DNA of 6,533 nt from Gammaproteobacteria bacterium (GTDB lineage: Bacteria > Pseudomonadota > Gammaproteobacteria > Pseudomonadales > JAUIKI01): positions 1-6,533 of the forward strand of contig JAUIKI010000084.1 of assembly GCA_030430875.1 (NCBI GenBank), read 5' to 3'. Both the position numbers and the translations under genes were made by a program. Within the stretch, counting starts at the first letter, position 1. Each line of letters starts with the position of its first letter. This document shows positions 1 to 4,993 of this stretch, one piece after another. The notes under the pieces are model-generated. The model had not been told where the DNA came from and did not search any database. It saw only the letters and a list, made by a program, of their open reading frames with translations.

Positions 1-57
1 GATATAGATCACGAAAACTCCAGCGCTACTACAGATAAAATACCACAATAAATCAAG

Positions 58-720
58 CTATCCTGTTAAAGAAAGCTGATATATATAATAGGCTAATCCT
101 GCAAATGCAATCAACAATCCAGCTGGAAAAAGAATATTAAACACAGAAAACACTATGAGGCTAAATGCAGCTTGAACACTTTTTCCATGTGCATATTGCA
201 TTGCCCCATAAACCACAATCAGCATCAGAAAAAAAACAAACAACATAATCACTTTGAAAGCTATCATATCTAAACGTAAACTTGAGAGACGATCGGTAGC
301 TTCATTATAAAAAATAGTGATTTTCTCACCACGCCGGGGCTTTACAGAGCTTGAATATTCCAACTCTTTTTCAAGCACTTTTCCGCCAACCAGTCGAAAA
401 ACCACAATAGGCGTATACATAAGTTGCTGGCGAGAAAAACCATCAGAATCATCAAAAGTTTGATAGGCTTTGGTGTACGAAATAATTTCTGCCTGATAAC
501 GATCTCCGTTAAAATAAGGCAAAGCAGATTTTATCAATGCAAACCCAATAAATACTGGCATACAAATAAACGCAAACAACAGCATCCAAATACATGCAGA
601 AAAAATATAGTCAATCTTTTCTTGTCGCTCTTTATTTAATTGCTTACAAACGCCATAGGTTAGATACATACTAAATGGCACAATTGCCAAAAGAGCATAG
701 CCAGCTAGTGTTATTGTCAT
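58..720 (-). CDS. DUF3592 domain multi-pass membrane protein
   Basis: The 220-residue protein has four hydrophobic segments at about residues 4-24, 39-63, 151-174 and 184-216. Between the second and third lies a soluble block at about 75-147 with the DUF3592 pattern: an AEIISY start, a variable loop, the TPIVVFRLVGGK strand, a YSSSVKPRRGEKITIFYN stretch and a basic/aspartate end. This matches the usual 'parameter block' of the family, in which a beta-rich domain sits between membrane helices. The molecular function of DUF3592 proteins is not known, and I infer only an inner-membrane location. The ATG at 720 is the first in frame and opens directly into the first helix. No good Shine-Dalgarno sequence precedes it, so the start is moderately certain. 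The gene is alone on its strand here and ends 57 bases from the left edge. The family call is fairly safe; the role is unknown. Confidence 0.82.
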   Translation of the reverse strand: MTITLAGYALLAIVPFSMYLTYGVCKQLNKERQEKIDYIFSACIWMLLFAFICMPVFIGFALIKSALPYFNGDRYQAEIISYTKAYQTFDDSDGFSRQQLMYTPIVVFRLVGGKVLEKELEYSSSVKPRRGEKITIFYNEATDRLSSLRLDMIAFKVIMLFVFFLMLIVVYGAMQYAHGKSVQAAFSLIVFSVFNILFPAGLLIAFAGLAYYIYQLSLTG

Positions 721-762
721 AATTTTTGTCTGTTTTCTACTTTTTAACCATTTTTTATCGTT

Positions 763-782
763 GGCCTTTTATCGCAAAGGCC
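763..782. repeat. Short hairpin in the leader of the DUF3592 gene
   Basis: GGCCTTT and AAAGGCC form a perfect 7-bp stem around a 6-base loop. On the minus strand it would lie in the untranslated leader, about 43 bases before the DUF3592 start. Neither strand has a run of T directly after the stem, so it is not a standard terminator. It may be an mRNA leader hairpin or be unimportant. Confidence 0.4.
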
Positions 783-786
783 TCAA

Positions 787-809
787 TATATGCAATAATT
801 TTGCATATA
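787..809. promoter_or_regulatory. Perfect palindrome, candidate operator
   Basis: TATATGCAA and TTGCATATA are perfect 9-bp inverted arms separated by TAATT. The palindrome overlaps the putative -10 element of the DUF3592 gene on the minus strand and lies 67 bases or more upstream of its start codon. The position suits a repressor-binding site; the binding protein cannot be named. A second smaller palindrome, TGATATATCA, lies at 813-822 and overlaps the putative -35. The symmetry is seen directly; the operator role is inferred. Confidence 0.45.
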
Positions 810-823
810 ACGTGATATATCAA
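795..823 (-). promoter_or_regulatory. Possible sigma-70 promoter of the DUF3592 gene
   Basis: Read on the minus strand, TTGATA (823-818; five of six consensus bases) is followed after 17 bases by AATTAT (800-795; four of six). It would give an untranslated leader of about 70 bases before the DUF3592 start. In AT-rich DNA such matches arise by chance, so this is tentative. The overlapping palindrome at 787-809 makes it more interesting. Confidence 0.3.
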
Positions 824-896
824 GACACTCCTTGTTCGAATTACCTTCTATCTAATCAATACACTTCTATTTAAACCATTAAAAAATACGCCCTCT

Positions 897-1121
897 TTAA
901 TTCTCTAAAGTAATTTCTCGAATCTGACTACCATTAAATGGTCAAATATTCGATTGTCTAATAGTATAACCTAAACCTTGAATACAAATTTCAGGGTTAT
1001 GATGGAGTCGTCAAGAATAGCCACCAACAAAAAATAGTAAAAAATCAGTTTCATCAACATTGCCATGATATTTTTTATGGAGAATTATTGCCTGATTATT
1101 AAAAAAAATCAGTGGGATAGA
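897..1121 (-). pseudogene. Degraded reading frame, possibly EpsI-like (exosortase-associated) remnant
   Basis: One minus-strand frame from 1121 down to the TAA at 897-899 reads like protein but is broken by TGA codons at 1013-1011 and 944-942. The pieces include DETDFLLFFVGGYS, LHHNPEICIQGLGYTI and PFNGSQIREITLEN. From family knowledge, the His-x-Pro-Glu-x-Cys...Gly pattern after a GG stretch recalls EpsI / DUF3485 proteins of exosortase loci; this comparison is from memory. Both stops could be former TGG codons changed by one base, since Trp would fit at least the first. No start codon or ribosome site is apparent, and no exosortase gene is near. An alternative is that the frame is chance in AT-rich intergenic DNA. 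Low confidence. Confidence 0.28.
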
Positions 1122-1196
1122 TCAATATAAAGTCATTTATTTACTGTATTGCATACTCACTGCAAAATAGCCCTGTATTTTTATATCCTCATATCG

Positions 1197-1202
1197 AAAG
1201 GA
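1197..1202 (+). promoter_or_regulatory. Ribosome binding site that fixes the lipoprotein start
   Basis: AAAGGA is placed nine bases before ATG 1212 but directly abuts the in-frame ATG 1203. The spacing supports 1212, the start that also gives a clean signal peptide. Confidence 0.6.
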
Positions 1203-1211
1203 ATGAGAATC

Positions 1212-2552
1212 ATGCTAAAATTTAACCTGTTTTTTGTAATCAGCGCCTTATTTCTAGCAGCTTGCACAGCAGAAACTGATTCTGCATTATCTGATGAAAC
1301 CAAGATTAGAGCTGTCGAAAATGCTGATAATAATGAGGCTCCGCTATCAATAGCGCTCAGCCCAGAAGAGATCAAAAAATTTCTTGCTACACCGACTGTT
1401 TCATACAAGCTTGAAACACCTGAGCTTGATATCTACCTACCATTTCAATATAAACCTCACTACACCAATGCCTGGGGTTATTACTCATCACATGTAGAGT
1501 TGAATTTTGGCTATCGAAATATTACCAATCTTTTACTCAATATTGAGCTTGAAAACTCGATGCCTGCTAATTTTTTTGCAAGCCCAAACCTCTCTAGCAA
1601 TATCAGCAATGCAGTTAACTCGAATCATCGTCCAGGTGATAGGAGAAATCACGTCGCAAATCTAGCTATCATCAAAACTGATAATCCTGACACGATTAGT
1701 ATTGAAAAAGTTTTGGACAGCATAAACGAAGAAAATAAACCTTCGGGAATTTATCACAACAATCCAAAGACAATTTATTTTCACGATGCTGATAGCATTA
1801 TTTTTGACGATGAATTTTCAGGAAAGGCTGAAATAATCAGTGTGCTTTATATTAAATATTTAACTGAACAAAACAGCATTTTACTCTACTATGCTGATGT
1901 AGACTGTTCAAATTCAAACTATTCAAATCGTGAAACATGCTTCAATTACGCCCTTAATAATCTTCGCATCGCAAAGAATCTAACGATTAAAAGCTCACAA
2001 AAAAAACCAACATGGAACAACTATTGGAATTCTCTCTCCACAGTGGAAAAAGAATCCTTACTTTTTTCTTTGGATCAAATGAAACAGTTAGACACTTTAA
2101 AAATCCATGAACACAATATCTATCGATTCAATACCAGTAACGACAACACATTGTTTTCACTAAGCACTAATCTAAACGATGTAATCGCAGTGACACAAGC
2201 GATGAGAAAGCTCTCAAACAAAAACCCCCTCAGTGTGGCGAAGACATTTCCAACCCAAAACTATATGACCCACCATATGCTTTCAAATAATGAATCTGCA
2301 AAATTAACACTGATTCCAAATATAAAAACTGGTTTTAAAGTGTCCCACAAAGATTTTTATTTGATTGAGTACACTGTTTTTCATCACACTCAAATCAACC
2401 ATGTGCCCGTGCTATTATTCAGCGGATGCAACTTTGTTAGTGCTCCATTATCAGAAAACTACTGTGCAGGAATCACCAACAAAGAAATGATTCCGTTTTA
2501 TGCTCGCTTTTTTGAAAATATTCATGAATTCTTAGAGCAGGATACAAAATAA
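1212..2552 (+). CDS. Putative lipoprotein of unknown function
   Basis: The 446-residue product starts with a typical lipoprotein signal peptide: a lysine at position 3, a hydrophobic core (about 4-16) and a Leu-Ala-Ala-Cys lipobox that predicts lipidation on Cys18. Thr, not Asp, follows the cysteine, which favours transport to the outer membrane if this is a Lol-type organism. After an acidic, low-complexity linker (about 20-45) comes a soluble domain rich in aromatic and Asn residues with two close cysteine pairs, Cys232/Cys243 and Cys406/Cys418, plausible periplasmic disulfides. I recognise no family. ATG 1212 is chosen because AAAGGA at 1197-1202 sits nine bases upstream and the signal peptide begins there; the frame is open back to a TTG at 1149, and ATG 1203 is too close to the ribosome site. 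The stop lies 13 bases from the convergent tRNA gene. Confidence 0.8.
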   Translation: MLKFNLFFVISALFLAACTAETDSALSDETKIRAVENADNNEAPLSIALSPEEIKKFLATPTVSYKLETPELDIYLPFQYKPHYTNAWGYYSSHVELNFGYRNITNLLLNIELENSMPANFFASPNLSSNISNAVNSNHRPGDRRNHVANLAIIKTDNPDTISIEKVLDSINEENKPSGIYHNNPKTIYFHDADSIIFDDEFSGKAEIISVLYIKYLTEQNSILLYYADVDCSNSNYSNRETCFNYALNNLRIAKNLTIKSSQKKPTWNNYWNSLSTVEKESLLFSLDQMKQLDTLKIHEHNIYRFNTSNDNTLFSLSTNLNDVIAVTQAMRKLSNKNPLSVAKTFPTQNYMTHHMLSNNESAKLTLIPNIKTGFKVSHKDFYLIEYTVFHHTQINHVPVLLFSGCNFVSAPLSENYCAGITNKEMIPFYARFFENIHEFLEQDTK

Positions 2553-2565
2553 GAATGAGATTAAC

Positions 2566-2653
2566 TGGCGGAGAGAGAGGGATTCGAACCCTCGAAGCCT
2601 TTCGACTTACACACTTTCCAGGCGTGCTCTTTCAACCACTCAGACACCTCTCC
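2566..2653 (-). tRNA. tRNA-Ser (anticodon GGA)
   Basis: The 88-base minus-strand gene folds as a class II tRNA. The acceptor pairs GGAGAGG with TCTCTCC (one G-T wobble), followed by discriminator G and an encoded CCA. The anticodon stem CACGC/GTGTG encloses loop CTGGAAA with anticodon GGA at 2619-2617. The long variable arm pairs AAGTC with GGCTT around a GAAA loop, and the T arm is GAGGG-TTCGAAT-CCCTC. The long variable arm is diagnostic for Ser rather than other GGA-like anticodons. It reads UCC and UCU codons. The 3' end faces the lipoprotein gene end at 13 bases with no visible terminator between. tRNA-Ser genes are common integration sites, but no duplicated 3' end is present in the window. 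Confidence 0.97.
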
Positions 2654-2659
2654 AGACAC

Positions 2660-2689
2660 ATTATTGAGAACGATCAAAATAAAAGGCAA
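2660..2689 (-). promoter_or_regulatory. Probable promoter of tRNA-Ser
   Basis: On the minus strand TTGCCT (2689-2684) is followed after 18 bases by AATAAT (2665-2660), which has five of six bases of the -10 consensus. Transcription would start at about the tRNA 5' end or a few bases before it. The position directly upstream of a stable RNA gene supports it. Confidence 0.45.
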
Positions 2690-2777
2690 CTTTTTATTGC
2701 TTTGGCGTTAATTCCAAAAGTCTCATGACAAAATGTGGATGCCAATTTACCCTGAAATATCGAAAAAAACAATTTTT

Positions 2778-3452
2778 TCAAGTGGTTAATTCAATTTTCT
2801 CAAGTTTTTGAGACTTTTTTTCCTTCAATGTTGCATCAGGTTTATCATTCAATGGTATTTTGATCCAAACAATCACCAATGCAATTAACCAACAGCAAAA
2901 CCCTAGCCCCATTAATAAATAATAAATCCAACTATAGTGCTCATTAACCTGGTTAACTGTATAGTAAGGCAACTGAGAATATGTCAACGACATAAATTGA
3001 TCCACTTTATCTACCGGCATGCTAGCAAATGGTGAAATAACAGTTTGAGTCACCACAATTGTTTTTGATGACATCGGCAGCACATGACTAAGCACAAGAA
3101 ATAACCCCCCAACAATAGCTAATAAAATCACAGACTTCATCAAAGGAACAGCCACTTTTTCAACTTGCATCTTCTGAGATTGCTTTTCTCTTTGTTTAGC
3201 TGGCTGACTTTGTCGCTTCATTAACTGAGGGCTCCCCGCCAAATTTTTTATCGCGACTAAATCAGGTGACACATCCTTCCACTCCACTTCATAGGCATCA
3301 ATGATTTTTTGAAGAATCTCAAATGAAGGGACAGAACGATTATTTTCAATTTTCGACAAATAGGATTGTTGAATGCCAATTTTCTGCGCGGCAGCTGGCT
3401 GATTAAAACCACATTTTATACGTATTTTTTTTAACTGATCACCAATTTGCAT
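2778..3452 (-). CDS. Membrane-tethered XRE-family helix-turn-helix regulator
   Basis: The 224-residue protein opens with an XRE/Cro-CI type DNA-binding domain (about 5-62). It has the family signature: LKKIR, then NQPAAAQKIGIQQSYLSKIE with the recognition helix at QQSYLSKIENN, then VPSFEILQKIIDAY. A basic, Gln-rich linker (about 70-100) leads to a membrane helix at 103-126, a loop of about 47 residues, a second helix at 174-199 and a Lys-rich tail. By the positive-inside rule both ends are cytoplasmic and the loop is periplasmic. The inferred role is a transcription factor controlled from the membrane, or possibly an envelope morphology protein using an XRE fold as RodZ does; RodZ has only one helix and a larger periplasmic part. 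The frame has two adjacent ATGs. GAGG at 3462-3459 is six bases from the second (3452) and three from the first (3455), so 3452 is preferred. The target is unknown; autoregulation through the upstream repeats is plausible. Confidence 0.85.
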   Translation of the reverse strand: MQIGDQLKKIRIKCGFNQPAAAQKIGIQQSYLSKIENNRSVPSFEILQKIIDAYEVEWKDVSPDLVAIKNLAGSPQLMKRQSQPAKQREKQSQKMQVEKVAVPLMKSVILLAIVGGLFLVLSHVLPMSSKTIVVTQTVISPFASMPVDKVDQFMSLTYSQLPYYTVNQVNEHYSWIYYLLMGLGFCCWLIALVIVWIKIPLNDKPDATLKEKKSQKLEKIELTT

Positions 3453-3473
3453 CATCTACCTCAAAAAAATATT

Positions 3474-3493
3474 CAAGCAACGTTGACTGCTTG
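3474..3493. repeat. Inverted repeat in the XRE gene leader
   Basis: CAAGCA and TGCTTG form perfect 6-bp arms with an 8-base spacer, ending about 20 bases upstream of the XRE start on the minus strand. It could be an operator for autoregulation, since XRE proteins bind such dyads as dimers, or an mRNA leader hairpin. Confidence 0.4.
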
Positions 3494-3550
3494 CTAATAA
3501 GTTTAAGAGATTATGAATGATGAATAAAAAGTCGTCTTTAGTATGTCTAA

Positions 3551-3618
3551 ATATTCATGGATATTCATATATTTGCTTGATATTCTTCCAATATTCCAAT
3601 AATTTAGCACTAATATTC
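3551..3618. repeat. Cluster of five ATATTC direct repeats in near-helical phase
   Basis: RATATTC occurs with its ATATTC core at 3551, 3561, 3580, 3591 and 3613. The steps are 10, 19, 11 and 22 bases, close to one or two DNA turns each. A sixth core lies at 3469. Two inverted ATGAAT half-sites are at 3513 and 3520. The cluster sits about 100-165 bases upstream of the XRE start. Such phasing suits a protein that binds one DNA face repeatedly, or intrinsic bending. The repeats are seen; the binding role is inferred. Confidence 0.5.
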
Positions 3619-3654
3619 CCAGCACTCATATCAATGTAATGAGTTAATCAAAAT

Positions 3655-3720
3655 ATTTTGGTGTGTTTTCAAGATGGTTTTCGTATTGTTCCCCATAAAT
3701 AATAACCACAACACCAAAAT
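3655..3720. repeat. Long-range inverted repeat with 10-bp perfect arms
   Basis: ATTTTGGTGT (3655-3664) and ACACCAAAAT (3711-3720) are perfect complements. Inside them TGGTT (3675-3679) can pair with AACCA (3704-3708), giving a two-part stem with a loop of about 24 bases. There is no T run after either end, so it is not a typical terminator. It may be a structured RNA, a leader element or two operator halves. Confidence 0.42.
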
Positions 3721-3754
3721 GTATACTTTAAAACCCAAGTTTCACATGCAAAAT

Positions 3755-3778
3755 CAATGTTTCAGCTTGAAACTGTTG
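3755..3778. repeat. Hairpin upstream of the sigma gene
   Basis: GTTTCA-GCT-TGAAAC (3759-3773) is a 6-bp stem with a 3-base loop, extended past a small internal loop by CAA/TTG (3755-3757 with 3776-3778). It is not followed by a T run. It may be an operator or an RNA hairpin; its role is unknown. Confidence 0.35.
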
Positions 3779-3912
3779 AGATATAAAGACAATCCAAGAA
3801 AAAATTAGGGAAAAAGCTCCAGCATTTCAATGAAAAATAAAGGTAAAATCCAGCTATTGACCAGTTTTACAACGAAAACATGGGGTTTTTAACTATTTTT
3901 TGTCACTGTAGT

Positions 3913-3942
3913 TTTACAGCAAAGGTCTCAGGTTATTATACG
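3913..3942 (+). promoter_or_regulatory. Possible promoter of the sigma factor operon
   Basis: TTTACA at 3913-3918 has five of six -35 bases. Overlapping -10 candidates follow: TATTAT (3934-3939, spacer 15) and TATACG (3937-3942, spacer 18). Either would leave a leader of about 75 bases. ECF operons are often autoregulated from a different promoter type, which I cannot define here. Confidence 0.25.
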
Positions 3943-4022
3943 TACCAAACTTAACTACTGAAGGATTGCTTTTCTTGAAATGTCTTTTTTAACACATACC
4001 TCTAAGCAAATATGACGTTACC

Positions 4023-4580
4023 ATGATCCTTGAGAATCCCTTTAAAACTAATCAAAAACTACACCGAGCATTATTGCGAGGCAATCAAAAAGCTTGGCAT
4101 TATTTAATTAATCATTACACCCCTTTAATGCTCTCGATCATCTCGCCTATACTTGGCAAAGAATATTGCCATGAAAGCGCAGACATTGTTCAAGAAACAT
4201 TTGCCCAACTATGTGATAATAATTTCAACTTACTTACCAACTATGAACCAAATAAAGCCAGCCTGGGAACTTGGTTAGTCATCATCTGTAAGTGCCGTTG
4301 CATTGACTGGCTGCGCAAAAAACGACCTCCCACCATTCCTCTTGACGAAAACATGACATTAACAGCTGATGAAGAAACCACCTCAACTGAACCACTAGAC
4401 TACCCAAAAAGTCTCTTGAGTGATCGAGAAAAAACTGTAATGACGTTATACTTCGACTTTGAATTGACTGTCAAAGAGATTGCAAGCTATTTATCAATAA
4501 AAGAACAAACCGTCAGGAGTCTTCGCCACAAAGCCATCAGTAAGCTACGAGACTATTTTCGCACAAACTCGCGGGGATGA
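4023..4580 (+). CDS. Sigma-70 family (ECF-type) RNA polymerase sigma factor
   Basis: The 185-residue protein has the two domains of group 4 (ECF) sigma factors and no regions 1.1 or 3. Region 2 spans about 12-101, with the ADIVQETFAQL segment (53-63) corresponding to the core-binding D-x-VQE-x-F motif of region 2.2 and GTWLVIICKCRCIDWLRKK (82-100) corresponding to the -10-recognition helix of regions 2.3-2.4. An acidic linker (about 106-126) follows. Region 4 covers about 129-179: LSDREKTVMTLYF, then the helix-turn-helix TVKEIASYLSIKEQTVRSLRHKAISKLR that should read the -35 element. It is the first gene of a plus-strand cassette with a putative anti-sigma factor and a periplasmic sensor, so it is probably held inactive at the membrane until a signal arrives. 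The frame closes at a TAA just upstream, so ATG 4023 is the only sensible start, although no clear Shine-Dalgarno sequence precedes it. Confidence 0.93.
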   Translation: MILENPFKTNQKLHRALLRGNQKAWHYLINHYTPLMLSIISPILGKEYCHESADIVQETFAQLCDNNFNLLTNYEPNKASLGTWLVIICKCRCIDWLRKKRPPTIPLDENMTLTADEETTSTEPLDYPKSLLSDREKTVMTLYFDFELTVKEIASYLSIKEQTVRSLRHKAISKLRDYFRTNSRG

Positions 4581-4606
4581 TTTTAACTATTTTTACGTAT
4601 TAATAA

Positions 4607-4993
4607 ATGAATATGAAAAAACATACTGATAAAGAAATTTGGCAAGCTTTCAAACATCATAATGAAATTGAAACGCTTGAGATATTGAATGCAAACCGAC
4701 TTGCTATCACGCTGGAACATACACCTGAGAAAGTGGGTAACACTGCGCCTGATATACTACAAACAAGCCTTGAGTATGCCCATCGCACAATTGCAGAAAA
4801 GCGTTTTGCATTGATTCGAGGTTTTTACTTAAAATTCATAGTTCAAGGCTTTAGCCTGGCAGCATCAATTATCTTTGGTTTTTATCTTGGCTTAAATCAA
4901 GTTAATTTTCATGAGCAGCAGATTTACTTAGAAACACAAACCAATTTGGATATACTATCTGAGGATATTTTCTTTACTGAGGAATTTTTATGA
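4607..4993 (+). CDS. Putative membrane anti-sigma factor
   Basis: The 128-residue protein has a charged N-terminal part (1-75), one membrane helix at about 77-97 and an acidic 30-residue tail. Basic residues just before the helix (KRFALIRGFYLK) predict a cytoplasmic N-terminus and a periplasmic tail. Position explains the call: it lies 26 bases after the sigma gene and overlaps the sensor gene by ATGA, the arrangement seen for one-helix anti-sigma factors such as CnrY. It has no cysteines, so it is not a zinc-binding (ZAS, HxxxCxxC) anti-sigma factor. No sequence family is recognised and the cytoplasmic part is longer than that of CnrY, so the role rests on context and topology. Start at ATG 4607; a second in-frame ATG is at 4613, and neither has a clear ribosome site. 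Confidence 0.7.
   Translation: MNMKKHTDKEIWQAFKHHNEIETLEILNANRLAITLEHTPEKVGNTAPDILQTSLEYAHRTIAEKRFALIRGFYLKFIVQGFSLAASIIFGFYLGLNQVNFHEQQIYLETQTNLDILSEDIFFTEEFL
4979..4983 (+). promoter_or_regulatory. Ribosome binding site of the sensor gene inside the anti-sigma gene
   Basis: GAGGA lies six bases before ATG 4990 within the last codons of the preceding gene. It is the only strong Shine-Dalgarno sequence of the cassette; the other starts have weak or none. Confidence 0.65.

Larger units (their letters stand above)
721..1211. other. Intergenic region between divergent DUF3592 and lipoprotein genes
   Basis: This gap holds the hairpin, palindrome, possible promoter and degraded frame listed separately. 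It also has ACCATT-A-AATGGT at 930-942, a perfect 6-bp-arm palindrome, and CTGATT/AATCAG at 1092-1097 and 1107-1112 around an A-rich loop. TTGCA and TGCAA at 1149-1153 and 1161-1165 form a small inverted repeat upstream of the lipoprotein gene. I could not find a convincing -35/-10 pair for the lipoprotein gene. No intact gene is seen. Confidence 0.6.
3453..4022. other. Long divergent regulatory region between XRE and sigma genes
   Basis: No convincing gene occupies this AT-rich stretch of about 570 bases. It carries the repeated ATATTC cluster, three inverted repeats and a possible sigma-gene promoter, listed separately. There is also CTGTA-GTTT-TACAG at 3906-3919, a 5-bp stem without a T run after it. 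A 44-codon frame at 3674-3808 is judged to be chance. The length and density of symmetric elements suggest control of both flanking genes or an unannotated small RNA. Confidence 0.55.

Noticed and set aside
1..57. Open minus-strand frame downstream of the DUF3592 stop, reading as a hydrophobic peptide to the left edge.
   Set aside because: Only about 19 codons are visible, with no ATG and no well-placed ribosome site; it could be the start of another gene but cannot be supported.
424..639. 71-codon plus-strand frame inside the DUF3592 gene.
   Set aside because: It is antisense to a gene with clear membrane segments and domain pattern; its own product has no recognisable feature.
1149..1211. 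TTG-initiated extension of the lipoprotein by 21 codons.
   Set aside because: It would place polar residues before the signal peptide, and AAAGGA at 1197-1202 is correctly spaced only for ATG 1212.
1181..1408. 75-codon minus-strand frame over the lipoprotein start.
   Set aside because: It is the antisense shadow of the lipoprotein gene, whose signal peptide and ribosome site are convincing.
2566..2600. tRNA-Ser 3' end as an attachment site of an integrated element.
   Set aside because: No direct repeat of the tRNA end and no integrase gene were found in the window.
2758..2780. A/T-only hairpin at the end of the XRE gene (GAAAAAA/TTTTTTC), considered as a terminator.
   Set aside because: The stem has almost no G-C pairs and overlaps the stop region; it is unlikely to end transcription.
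3674..3808. 44-codon plus-strand frame in the divergent region.
   Set aside because: It has no ribosome site, runs through the inverted repeats and shows no domain or membrane pattern.
4012..4026. Four-codon frame ATG ACG TTA CCA TGA whose stop overlaps the sigma start codon.
   Set aside because: The overlap looks like a coupling leader, but no ribosome site precedes it and such short frames are common by chance.
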